Assembly (NCBI GenBank): GCA_963817635.1
Contig: CAWFPR010000022.1
Coordinates: 1 to 7,768 of the forward strand
Source of the DNA: CAWFPR01 sp963817635
GTDB lineage: Bacteria; Acidobacteriota; Vicinamibacteria; Vicinamibacterales; 2-12-FULL-66-21
Length of the DNA stretch: 7,768 nt
Direction of reading: 5' to 3'
Made by a program: the position numbers and the translations under genes. This document shows, piece by piece, positions 1 through 6,948 of this stretch; position 1 is the first letter of the stretch; every line of letters begins with the position of its first letter. A model generated the notes under the pieces. It was not told where the DNA came from. It did not search any database and worked only from the letters and a program-made list of their open reading frames with translations.

Positions 1-40
1 CGTCCCGAGCGCCGCAGAGAGGCCGGGGGCGCGGCCGAAC

Positions 41-793
41 CTACCGCGCTCGCGTGCCCACGATCAGCACGTATCCGAGCCAGCGGCTCCCGAAAATGCG
101 TTCCGATTCGAGCACCCGCAGCACTCCGCGGACGCCCCAGCGCCTCACGGCCGTGAGGACGGCCCGGAGGTATCCTGACACGCCGAGGGTCTGGCGCACG
201 TCCTTCGTCCAGCGCGCCATCACTTCGGACCTGTCCAGCGCCCGAACGTTCGTCAGGCCGATGGTCCGGAACAGCCGGACCCAGTCGTCGAGCGTTTCAG
301 GCCGCTCACCCTCGAGTTCGGCCAGGCGAAGCCGGATCGGCTCCGGAGTCCCCGGCTTCCAGCACAGATCGTGCAGCCCGACACGGCCCCCCGGCCGCGC
401 CACCCGGATCATCTCCCGAAGTGCCCGCGCCTTGTCGAACTGACACACCGCGCATTCCGACAGCACGACGTCGAAGCTCCCGTCCGCAAACGGCAATCGG
501 TGCGCGTCCCCCTGCGCGCAGCGGACGACGAATGGCAGCTCCTGAAGCCCGTCGCGCATCCTCCGGGTCATCGCCGCCGAGGCATCCACGGCAGTAACCA
601 CGGCCCGATACGAATCCGCGAGCAGGCGGGCGGTCTCCCCGGTTCCTGCGGCCACATCGAGGACCGTCGTTCCCGGCCCGACGCCCATCAGGCCGGCGAG
701 CTCCTCTGTCATCCTCCGTCCGCCCGGGTGAAAAATGTCGAGCCCGAGTCCGCCACCCTCAATGAGGGCTTCCAGTGACGGCTTGTCTGTCAT
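41..793 (-). CDS. Class I SAM-dependent methyltransferase (UbiE/Methyltransf_11 type)
   Basis: Predicted cytoplasmic methyltransferase of 250 residues that would move a methyl group from S-adenosylmethionine to an unknown acceptor. Seen: motif I VLDVAAGTG at residues 44-52, the acidic ribose-binding residue D70 in AVDAS, GDAHRLPF at 95-102, FDVVLSE at 107-113, and the ALREMIRVARPGG helix-turn at 124-136. This is the standard order for a Rossmann methyltransferase. The last 100 residues form a less typical tail that may hold substrate specificity. Cysteines 114 and 117 (ECAVC) follow the post-motif strand. I chose the ATG at 793, which has GGGGA ten bases upstream. A TTG at 823 overlaps the previous gene's stop (TTGA) and would add ten residues, but has no ribosome site. 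It is probably the last gene of the downstream cluster. The family is secure; the substrate is not identifiable. Confidence 0.9.
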   Translation of the reverse strand: MTDKPSLEALIEGGGLGLDIFHPGGRRMTEELAGLMGVGPGTTVLDVAAGTGETARLLADSYRAVVTAVDASAAMTRRMRDGLQELPFVVRCAQGDAHRLPFADGSFDVVLSECAVCQFDKARALREMIRVARPGGRVGLHDLCWKPGTPEPIRLRLAELEGERPETLDDWVRLFRTIGLTNVRALDRSEVMARWTKDVRQTLGVSGYLRAVLTAVRRWGVRGVLRVLESERIFGSRWLGYVLIVGTRAR

Positions 794-819
794 GAGCGGT
801 TGTTCCCCGGAGCGTGCGG

Positions 820-1074
820 TCAACGGGTGGCCGGCTTCATCGCGAGATCAAACTGCACAGGCTTCCACTTTCCGTCAACGCGAACGACCAGCTCTCCGAC
901 CGGTGTATCGCCCTTGCGCCCGGTCATCCGGAACCCGACATCGGCCCCCGAGAGCACGACCGGATCGACCGACTGTGTGGCGACGAGAGCCTGCGCATGG
1001 CCCCATGCGCCAACCGCGAGCACTGCCGCGCTCAGAACGCAGGCCATCAACAGATAGCGGAACACGGGTTTCAT
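820..1074 (-). CDS. Small exported protein of unknown function
   Basis: An 84-residue protein I cannot assign to a named family. Residues 1 to about 29 look like a Sec signal peptide: basic start (MKPVFRY), hydrophobic core (LLMACVLSAAVLAVGAW), and an AxA-like site in GHAQA. The mature part is only about 55 residues and contains SGADVGFRMTGRKGDTPVG followed by ELVVRVDGKWKPVQF, probably a few beta strands. No cysteine pair, lipobox or transmembrane anchor remains after the signal. The ATG at 1074 is preceded by AGGAGG four bases away, which decides the start over an upstream in-frame ATG at 1125 that lies inside the reductase gene. It sits 22 bases after the reductase and 26 bases before the methyltransferase ATG, so it is likely co-transcribed. 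It probably acts in the periplasm or at the cell surface. Confidence 0.75.
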   Translation of the reverse strand: MKPVFRYLLMACVLSAAVLAVGAWGHAQALVATQSVDPVVLSGADVGFRMTGRKGDTPVGELVVRVDGKWKPVQFDLAMKPATR

Positions 1075-1078
1075 AGGT

Positions 1079-1084
1079 CCTCCT
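1079..1084 (-). promoter_or_regulatory. Ribosome binding site of the small exported protein
   Basis: AGGAGG on the minus strand, four bases before the ATG at 1074. It fixes the start of the small exported protein and shows that it is translated independently of the reductase upstream. Confidence 0.7.
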
Positions 1085-1096
1085 CTTGATGGCGGG

Positions 1097-1621
1097 TCAG
1101 CCAGCCCTGCGCACCTCGTAGTCAAGCTTGACGATGCCGCTCTTTGGATAGAGCCGGTGCCCAGTCAACGCGAGCGTCGCACCGGCTGGCGAATCCGGCA
1201 GGAGCGGTGTGCCGCCACCCAGCAGTATCGGGACCACCGCCACTTCGACCGTGTCGACCAACCCCATTTCGAGCAGCGCGCGAAACAGCAGGCCTCCGCC
1301 GAACAGCCAGATGTCCTTTCCGGACTCGCGACGGAGCCGGTCCACGAAGCCCGCGACGTTCTCGCTGACAATCGTCACGCCTGGGTGGTCGCCCGGCCGC
1401 CATGTCCGCGAGAAGACGATCGTCTTCATCCCGGGCGTCTCTGCGTTCCCCTGGCGCACCATCGTCTCGAAGGTGCGGCGGCCGATCAGGAATGTGTCGA
1501 ACTCGGCAAATATCGCACCGAAGTCGATGTCGGGATCCATCGGGATCCAGTCGGCCCCGCCCGTGCGGTCAGTGATGTAGCCATCCAGGCTTGCCGCAAC
1601 CGCATATCGGATTCGGCGCAT
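1097..1621 (-). CDS. RibD C-terminal/dihydrofolate-reductase-like family protein
   Basis: Predicted NAD(P)H-dependent reductase of the RibD_C/DHFR-like fold, 174 residues, matching the usual length of stand-alone members such as the YwjB/YyaP group. Seen: ASLDGYI near the N-terminus (residues 10-16), LIGRRTFETM at 45-54, the strand VFSRT at 69-73, the glycine-rich nucleotide loop DIWLFGGG at 103-110, and PILLGGGTPLL at 131-141. These are the family landmarks in order. No deaminase domain is fused, so this is not the full bifunctional riboflavin enzyme, and its substrate is unknown; a role in folate synthesis should not be assumed. Two ATGs are adjacent, at 1624 and 1621. The second gives a six-base gap to the GGAGG site and is preferred. 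It follows the DinB gene by about 90 bases. Confidence 0.88.
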   Translation of the reverse strand: MRRIRYAVAASLDGYITDRTGGADWIPMDPDIDFGAIFAEFDTFLIGRRTFETMVRQGNAETPGMKTIVFSRTWRPGDHPGVTIVSENVAGFVDRLRRESGKDIWLFGGGLLFRALLEMGLVDTVEVAVVPILLGGGTPLLPDSPAGATLALTGHRLYPKSGIVKLDYEVRRAG

Positions 1622-1627
1622 CATTCT

Positions 1628-1632
1628 CCTCC
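1628..1632 (-). promoter_or_regulatory. Ribosome binding site of the RibD-like gene
   Basis: GGAGG on the minus strand within GGGAGGAG. It lies three bases from the first ATG (1624) and six from the second (1621), which favours the second ATG. Confidence 0.65.
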
Positions 1633-1633
1633 C

Positions 1634-1667
1634 GCTCTCGCGCGCTCCTCCAGCTCCCGCGCGCTCC
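1634..1667. repeat. Imperfect 15-base direct repeat in the gap before the RibD-like gene
   Basis: The plus strand shows GCTCTCGCGCGCTCC at 1634-1648 and GCTCCCGCGCGCTCC at 1653-1667, differing at one base, with a period of 19. It fills much of the roughly 90-base gap between the DinB stop and the RibD-like start. It may be an operator-like element, or simply low-complexity GC-rich sequence. Confidence 0.4.
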
Positions 1668-1715
1668 CGCTCGACGACGGGGCCGGCTGGAGAGTCTGCG
1701 GGGATCCCGCGCGGC

Positions 1716-2240
1716 TCAGCGCGTCACGATCGGCAGGTACACGGGCCACGGGCCGATCGCGTCCCGATACTGCTTCGCCATGACGCGGGCCGTCTGGGCG
1801 ACGTGCCCCAGATCGTGCACGACCCAGGCCGCCAGAAGCTGGCCCAGGGTGACGGGTCCGAGCTCCGGGTGCTCGCCTTCGAGCGCCAGCTGCGCATCGG
1901 TCAGTTTCCAGCCCGCCAGCGTGGCCACGTTGTCGGCGCGAAGGCGCTCGAACTCGTCGAGCAAAGTCGCGAGGGTCTTGCCCTGGCTGTCGCGGAGCTG
2001 GGCGAAGCGATTGTACGGGGTGAAGCGGCGCTGCGGGCCCTGAGCGAGGATGATCCGCGCGCGCGGAATCCAGTCGGTGTGCTCCCCGTGGATCAGGTGG
2101 CCCACGATGACGTACGGGCTCCACGTATCCGGGCCTTCCGTCGCGTCGATCCATGCCTGAGGCAGTCCGGCGAGCATCGCGCGAAGAGTGGCGGGTGTGC
2201 GTTCGAGAACCGCCATGCCGGCGGCCAGTTCGAAATCCAC
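1716..2240 (-). CDS. DinB-family (four-helix, metal-binding) protein
   Basis: Predicted cytoplasmic DinB/YfiT-like protein of 174 residues, a typical family length. Such proteins are four-helix bundles binding a divalent metal through three histidines; some are thiol-dependent transferases (for example bacillithiol- or mycothiol-linked), most are uncharacterised. Seen: WSPYVIVGHLIHGE at residues 40-53, supplying H48, and AAWVVHDLGHVAQ at 137-149, supplying H142 and H146 in HxxxH spacing. The metal triad therefore looks complete. The start is a GTG at 2240, chosen because GAGGAGG lies six bases upstream and the conserved fold begins there. The frame stays open far upstream, but that stretch runs through the M20 gene in another frame and reads as arginine-rich nonsense. 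It starts 23 bases after the M20 stop, so the two are likely co-transcribed. Substrate unknown. Confidence 0.87.
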   Translation of the reverse strand: MDFELAAGMAVLERTPATLRAMLAGLPQAWIDATEGPDTWSPYVIVGHLIHGEHTDWIPRARIILAQGPQRRFTPYNRFAQLRDSQGKTLATLLDEFERLRADNVATLAGWKLTDAQLALEGEHPELGPVTLGQLLAAWVVHDLGHVAQTARVMAKQYRDAIGPWPVYLPIVTR

Positions 2241-2246
2241 AGGGTT

Positions 2247-2253
2247 CCTCCTC
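2247..2253 (-). promoter_or_regulatory. Ribosome binding site that decides the GTG start of the DinB gene
   Basis: GAGGAGG on the minus strand, six bases before GTG at 2240. It lies wholly in the 23-base gap after the M20 stop codon. It is the main reason to accept a GTG start and reject a longer product reading through the M20 gene. Confidence 0.75.
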
Positions 2254-2263
2254 GCCGTGCCGG

Positions 2264-3553
2264 CTACTTCACGCCGCCGGTGGCGATGCGGTACAGCAGC
2301 AGCGCCGCGCGCTTGGTCTGCGACGGCAGCGTTGACAGGTCCGCCGTCTCCTTGACGGTGTGATCGTCGGTGCCCATCAGGCCGACGCCATCGAGGATCA
2401 TCCCGACCTCGTTCGCCACGAACGACACGTCCGCGGCGCCGGCACGATCTGGGCTGACAGCGGTAACCGGGCCGCTGCCGATATCGCGGCTGGCTTGGTC
2501 GTACATCGCCAGCAGCTTCGCATTCCCGTCGGTCGGCGCCATCGGCGGGTAGCCCTCGTCGAACGTGATTGTCGCGCTCGTCCCCGGCAGCGACTGGCCG
2601 ACGATCTCCTTCATCGTCTTCATCGAGGCGTCGAGCTGTGCGGGGGTGAGCGTCCGGAGGTCGCCCGACACGACGGCGTGCTCGGCCACGACATTCGTCT
2701 TGCCGAACGCCGTGCCGCGCAACTGCACGGGATCGAAGTCGACGGTAGTCCCGCCGAGCATCACGCCGGGATTGAACGTGAGATGAGGCTCGCCGGCCAT
2801 CTTCTCGCGGAAGCCGTTGAGAATGCGCGCCATCTCGTACACGGCGCCGTAGCCGATGTCCGCCCGGAAGATCTGCGACGAGTGCGCCGGTGTGCCTTTC
2901 ACGCGCACCTGCCAGCCGGTGGTGCCGCGACGCGCCGTGACGGCGAGCTTCGGATCGCCGGGGCCATCCTCGAATCCGATCGCGACGTCGGCCCCTTTTG
3001 CCGCGGCGATCAGGGGCGCGCGCGCCAGGCTCAGGGGATCGCCCGAGTCCTCCTCGTCGCCGGTCATGACGACGATCACGTTCATCGTCTTCAGCGCGCC
3101 TGCCGCCGCGAGAGCCTTCAGGGCCTGCACGATGATGACGTCGCCGCCCTTCATGTCGATCACGCCGGGGCCGCGGGCCTTGTTGCCGTCGAGCCGCTCG
3201 AACTTCTGGAACGGGCTGTCCGGCTCGAAGACGGTGTCGAGGTGGCCGATGAGCAGGATGCGCGGGCCGGCGCCCGGATGATCGGCGACGAGATGTCCCG
3301 CGCGCTTGAAGGCCGCCCCGTCCACCCAGCGCGTCTGGAACCCGAGCGCGTCGAACTCGGCGGTGAATACCCGGCCGACCGCCTGCACGCCCGTGAAGTT
3401 CTGCGAGCCGCTGTTGATGTTGACCACGCGCTCGAGCAGCGCGAGCGCTTCGGCGTCGTGCGCGTCCACGTGCTCGACGATTGCCCGCTCCGGAGGAGTC
3501 AACGACGCAGCCTGAATCACGGACAGCACCAGCAGCACAACGGTGGAGATCAT
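2264..3553 (-). CDS. Exported M20-family zinc metallopeptidase (glutamate carboxypeptidase-like)
   Basis: A 429-residue M20 peptidase, expected to remove a C-terminal residue from, or cleave, short peptides using two zinc ions. Seen: a short N-terminal hydrophobic segment (MISTVVLLVLSVIQAASL) that looks like a signal peptide; HLDTV with metal ligand H104 and D106; GPGVIDMKGG with bridging ligand D133; GDEED with general base E167 and ligand E168; E195 in IGFEDG; the dimerisation-domain turn GTPAHSSQ around H224; and DDHTVKE with final ligand H398. The full set matches carboxypeptidase G2-type enzymes, so it should be active. The ATG at 3553 has no Shine-Dalgarno site but does have a -10-like TAAGAT six bases upstream. 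It lies 69 bases after the S9 peptidase stop and heads the downstream cluster. Exact peptide preference is not readable. Confidence 0.92.
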   Translation of the reverse strand: MISTVVLLVLSVIQAASLTPPERAIVEHVDAHDAEALALLERVVNINSGSQNFTGVQAVGRVFTAEFDALGFQTRWVDGAAFKRAGHLVADHPGAGPRILLIGHLDTVFEPDSPFQKFERLDGNKARGPGVIDMKGGDVIIVQALKALAAAGALKTMNVIVVMTGDEEDSGDPLSLARAPLIAAAKGADVAIGFEDGPGDPKLAVTARRGTTGWQVRVKGTPAHSSQIFRADIGYGAVYEMARILNGFREKMAGEPHLTFNPGVMLGGTTVDFDPVQLRGTAFGKTNVVAEHAVVSGDLRTLTPAQLDASMKTMKEIVGQSLPGTSATITFDEGYPPMAPTDGNAKLLAMYDQASRDIGSGPVTAVSPDRAGAADVSFVANEVGMILDGVGLMGTDDHTVKETADLSTLPSQTKRAALLLYRIATGGVK

Positions 3554-3589
3554 GATGACATCTTACCCGCACCACCGCCGCCGGCTGAA
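3554..3589 (-). promoter_or_regulatory. Candidate leaderless promoter for the M20 gene
   Basis: On the minus strand, TTCAGC (3589-3584), an 18-base spacer, then TAAGAT (3565-3560), then six bases to the ATG at 3553. The -10 matches TATAAT at four of six positions; the -35 is poor. The distance puts a likely transcription start at or next to the A of the ATG, and there is no ribosome site, so a leaderless transcript is suggested. The same arrangement appears before the S9 gene. This is pattern reading only. Confidence 0.35.
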
Positions 3590-3594
3590 GCCGG
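3581..3594. other. Short GC hairpin between the S9 and M20 genes
   Basis: CCGGC-TGAA-GCCGG forms a perfect five-pair stem with a four-base loop, 29 bases past the S9 stop. No T run follows on the minus strand, so it is not a classic intrinsic terminator. It could attenuate read-through or protect the upstream message, and it overlaps the candidate -35 of the M20 gene. Confidence 0.35.
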
Positions 3595-3622
3595 GCGCTG
3601 CGGGACGCGGACGGGCCGGACG

Positions 3623-6318
3623 CTACGAACCCGCCTTCGCCTTCTTCGCGAGCGGCACGCCGTCGGTCATCCAGGATGGCGCCGGCGTTCCCTTGAGGTA
3701 GTGGTCGAAAAACTGCTTCATACGCACCTGGAAGTCCTTCTGGTTCTCTTCCTTTGCCAGATGGTGCGGCTCGTCCGGATAGGACAGGAAGATGACTTCC
3801 TTGCCGAGGCGCCGGGCCGCGTTGTAGAACTCCAGGCCCTGGTGCCAGTCCACGGCCCCGTCGGCGGTGCCCTGGAGGATCAGGAACGGGGTCTTGATCT
3901 TCTGCGCGTTGTGCACCGGCGACTGGCTCTCGTAGAGCGCGCGGTTCTCGAAATAGCCTCCGCCCATCCGCACCTGCCCCATCTCCATGATCCCCTGCTG
4001 CACGGTGCCGGTGCTCTTGTACAACTCATCGTAGAAACTGACGAGGTCGGTGACGGGCGCTCCGGTGACGACCGCGGCGAACATGTCCGTCTGGGTGACG
4101 ATGAACGACGACTGGTAGCCGCCCCAGCTGTGCCCCTGGAGGCCGATGTGCTTCGGGTCCGCATACCCGAGGTCGATCACCTTCTTCACTGCGCTCGTCA
4201 CGCAATCAACGGCCGAGTCTCCCGGATGCCCGACCGTGTAGACGACGTCCGGCTGAAGCACCAGGTAGCCGTTGCTCGCGTAGGTCGACATGTGCGGCCG
4301 GTCGTCATACACGGGCATCGAGTAGCGGTGGTGCGTGTTCGACATCTTCTCGTAGAAGTACACGAGCATCGGGTACTGCTTTCCGGCCTCGTAGTTCGCC
4401 GGCAGCGTCAGCGTCCCCTGGAGACGCACGCCCTTGCTGTTCGTGTAGTCGATCAGCACCTTGCTGCCCCAGGCGTACTCCGCCTGCTGCGGATTCGCGT
4501 CCGTTACGCGGACCGGTGACCGGTAGTCGGTCCCGCTGACGAAATAGTCGGGGAACTCGACGAAGGTCTCGCGCGTGTAGAGCAGCCGGTCGGCGTGCTT
4601 CGCCTTGACCGGCCGGCCGTAAATCGATCCTCCAGCACGAGCTTCTCGAGGCGTCCGTCCGGCTGCAGCCGGAAATAGCCGGCCTGCTTCGTCCACTCGC
4701 CGTAGGCGGACAGCAGGATCGGCTGCGACAGGTCGATCGCGCGCTCGTCCGGATCCAGATCCTGGTAGCGGAGCACGATCTGATCCTTCGCGCCCGCGCC
4801 TCCGGTCAGGTTCTTCGCCTGCCCGCCGTCGAGCGGAAGCCTCCAGAGATCGAACTTGTGATTCACGATGACAGACGTGCCGTCCTTGCTGAAGCCGGCG
4901 ACGCCGTACGTGGGCTTCTCGTACGGATGATCATCGTCCGTGTCGATGAAAGTCGTACCGGAGGCCTTCGAGATGTTGACGGTCGAACCCGCGCCGATGT
5001 CGTAGGCCCACAATTCACCGTCGCGCTGGAAGAGGAACCACTTGCTGTCGGGCGACGCGCCAACCGTCCGCCCGATCTTCTTCGCGATCAGCGTCCGCTC
5101 GCCTGTCGCCGTGTCGATGCGGTAGTAGTCCGCCGGGCTCCCGCCCCACGACACGTCGAGGCGATAGGGTTTGTCCATCCGTCCAATCGCCCACTTCCCG
5201 TCGTCGGTCAGCGTGACCGATGGCATGGCTTCGTCGGCGAGCACCGTCAGCTTTGCCGACGCGGCGTCGACCGCAGCACGATAGGTGGCCCGGCTGTCGG
5301 CGCTGGCACGCACGGCCTGGATCGACTGCACGCGTTCGTCCTTCCAATGCCAGACGTCCACGTTCGCCACCGGGTCGTCCGATTTTTCCGGTTCGGCCTG
5401 CTGCTCCTTCAAGCCGATGAAGACCCGCGAGCTGTCCTTGCTCCACGCCACATCGCCGAACTCGCTGATTACCATGTCGCCCGGCGCGCCGGCCAGTTCG
5501 GTCGGCCTGGATGTTCCCGGCTCGGCGGGATGAAACCACAGCAGTGCATTCTGCCGCTGCCGCTTCCCCTTCGGCGTGGTCCCGCGCAGGACCGCCAGCC
5601 GGTCGCCGGACTCGTTCCAGGCGGGCTGCGCATACCTGGCCGCGGTCGCGTCGAGCGACCTCATCGTGGCGCGCGCGAGGTCGAGCACGCCCACGCCGTT
5701 CCCGAGTTCGTCGGGCGCGTCGATCGTGAAGGCAAGCCGGCCGCCGGACTTGTCGAACGCATAGTCCGAGACATTTCCGATGTTCTGGGTCTCTCCCGTC
5801 GCCAGCGTCCGGACGATGAGGTCCACGCCGTCGTGCTTCGCTTCGCGATCCGCCTTGTCGCGCTTGATCGCCACCACCTTCGCACCGGCCGGGAACGTGA
5901 ATGACGAGGCGTTCTCCACCTTGAACTTCTCACCGGACACGAGGTTCAGGAACTCCACCGCCTTCGTGACGGGCTTCTTCGCCTTGCGCAGCTTGTCGGC
6001 CTCTTTTTTCGGCAGACTCACGACGTAGGCCGCCCACATGGAGTCGTCCGAGAACTTCGGCTCGGAGCCATTGGCGAGCGTATAGAGCTTGCCGTCTTCG
6101 ACGCGCTTGACGAACAGCGTGTCGTCGCCGCCGTTGGGACGATACCCGTAGCTGACCCACGCGCCGTCCGGCGAGATGGCCGTGGACACCACGCGGCTCC
6201 AGCGGCCGTAGTCGTCCAGCGTGAGAACCTTGCCGCCGTTCGCCAGCGGCGACGCGGACGCGAGGAGGAGCAGGAACAGGAAGGCCGCGGAACGCGGGCG
6301 ACGGATGTGCCTGGACAT
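3623..6318 (-). CDS. Exported S9-family (prolyl oligopeptidase-type) serine peptidase, split by one frameshift
   Basis: A large exported serine peptidase, expected to cleave peptides at a pocket capped by a beta-propeller. As sequenced it is two frames: 6318 to 4621, then a different frame to the stop at 3623. Restoring one base gives 898 residues, usual for this group. Seen: signal peptide at residues 1-27 (AAFLFLLLLASASPLA); propeller-type repeats such as AISPDGAW (47) and FSKDGTSVIV (476); and after the join GRPVKAKHADRLLYTR leading into an alpha/beta-hydrolase domain. Its nucleophile is in GLQGHSWGGY (S731 in restored numbering), the acid in GTADGAV (D820) and the base in DEPHHL (H852), so the triad is intact. 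There is no ribosome site at the ATG but a -10-like box lies directly upstream. Both halves are well conserved, so a sequencing slip or very recent mutation is more likely than an old pseudogene. Confidence 0.88.
4621..4623 (-). other. Frameshift site in the S9 peptidase gene
   Basis: On the minus strand the codons read GAT CGA TTT ACG, and the protein loses family resemblance after F566. Adding one T (TTT to TTTT) gives D-R-F-Y-G-R-P-V-K and continues in the second frame to the stop. The lesion is thus a one-base loss in a short T run. Confidence 0.85.
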
Positions 6319-6353
6319 GGCGAGACAATAGCACGCGGCGTGGGAGGGCTGAA
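6319..6353 (-). promoter_or_regulatory. Candidate leaderless promoter for the S9 peptidase gene
   Basis: On the minus strand, TTCAGC (6353-6348), a 17-base spacer ending in TGC, then TATTGT (6330-6325), then six bases to the ATG at 6318. TGC before the hexamer gives an extended -10 (TGnTATTGT), which can offset a weak -35. No Shine-Dalgarno site is present, and the expected transcription start coincides with the start codon. The whole intergenic gap is only 76 bases and I see no terminator in it. Confidence 0.42.
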
Positions 6354-6394
6354 ACTCAGTCGCTGGCCCCTCGTCGTGGCGCGGTACACACGGT

Positions 6395-6948
6395 CTAGTC
6401 GTCGATGAGCGCGCTCATGTCGGCATGGCAGTCCGGGCACATACCGTGCGTGATGCCCGGGAGAACGTCGCGCTCGAACAGCCGCAGCACCGACGCCAGC
6501 TCCTCGACTTCGACCCATCGGTCGACGAGATGGATCGCTTGCACCAGCTGCACATCCGCAACAGGTCCTGGACCGGCTGTTGCCGGCCGATGATCGGAGC
6601 CTCCGATCGCGGCTCCAGGCGGACGATGCGGCTGTCGATGCGCACGCCAGAGCCTGGCCGGGCCGACACGAGCAGCTCCAGGTAACGGCGCAGCGTCGGG
6701 GAATCGCAGCGGATGGGAACCGCGAGCGGACGGCCGGTGCGGCGCACGCGGTCGAAGATTTGCCCCCAGAGGTGCGACGTCGTGCCATCGGAAATGTAGG
6801 ACCAGATGCTGCGGCCGATCGGGCCCGGGGTACAGTTCGGGTGCGCTGTTCTCCAGCGCGAACACCGTCCATCCCTCATCGACCGAGACGATGCGGGACC
6901 GATCGTCCAGCTCGAGGAGCACGACCGCCGGTCGCCTCCGACCGGCAT
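6395..6948 (-). pseudogene. PAS-like protein with C-terminal CxxC...CxxC module (frameshifted as sequenced)
   Basis: About 185 residues once frames are joined. Start ATG at 6948 overlaps the amidase stop (TGATG). Reading in order: a PAS-like opening, RIVSVDEGWTVFALEN; then, in another frame, GRSIWSYISDGTT, FDRVRRTGRPLAVPIRCDSP and TLRRYLELLV; then DLLRMCSWCKR; then, back in the first frame, DRWVEVEELASVLRLFERDV and THGMCPDCHADM before the TAG. The ending resembles the CxxCKxI...HGxCPxC tail found on many PAS, GAF and response-regulator proteins, likely a small metal-binding or structural unit. No kinase, cyclase or DNA-binding output domain is visible. Frame changes fall near 6930-6931, 6817-6830 and 6535-6536. 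The conserved text between them argues for indel errors or very recent damage. Role: probably a small sensory or adaptor protein in the cytoplasm; partner unknown. Confidence 0.7.

Noticed and set aside
1..40. Possible terminator or gene after the methyltransferase.
   Set aside because: The 40 bases are GC-rich with no clear stem plus T run and are too short to support a gene.
1698..1710. GCGGG-GAT-CCCGC hairpin just after the DinB stop as a terminator.
   Set aside because: The stem is only five pairs with a three-base loop and no T run follows on the minus strand; the next gene looks co-transcribed.
1716..3575. The DinB frame is open upstream to 3575, suggesting a 619-residue fusion.
   Set aside because: The extra part overlaps the M20 gene on the same strand in another frame and reads as Arg/Gly-rich text. 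A GTG with an ideal ribosome site at 2240 begins the real protein.
2360..4519. A plus-strand frame of 719 codons open across the M20 and S9 genes.
   Set aside because: It is antisense to two well-recognised genes, its composition is rich in Arg, His, Val and Leu with no domain I recognise, and long open antisense frames are expected in high-GC coding DNA.
4615..4630. Programmed ribosomal frameshifting in the S9 gene.
   Set aside because: CGATTTACGG is not a classic slippery heptamer, I see no stimulatory element, and S9 peptidases are not known for recoding; a one-base loss is simpler.
3623..4696. The S9 catalytic half as an independent gene starting with ATG at 4696.
   Set aside because: The first 23 or so residues are out-of-frame shadow of the upstream half, there is no ribosome site, and the domain continues the upstream protein exactly after restoring one base.
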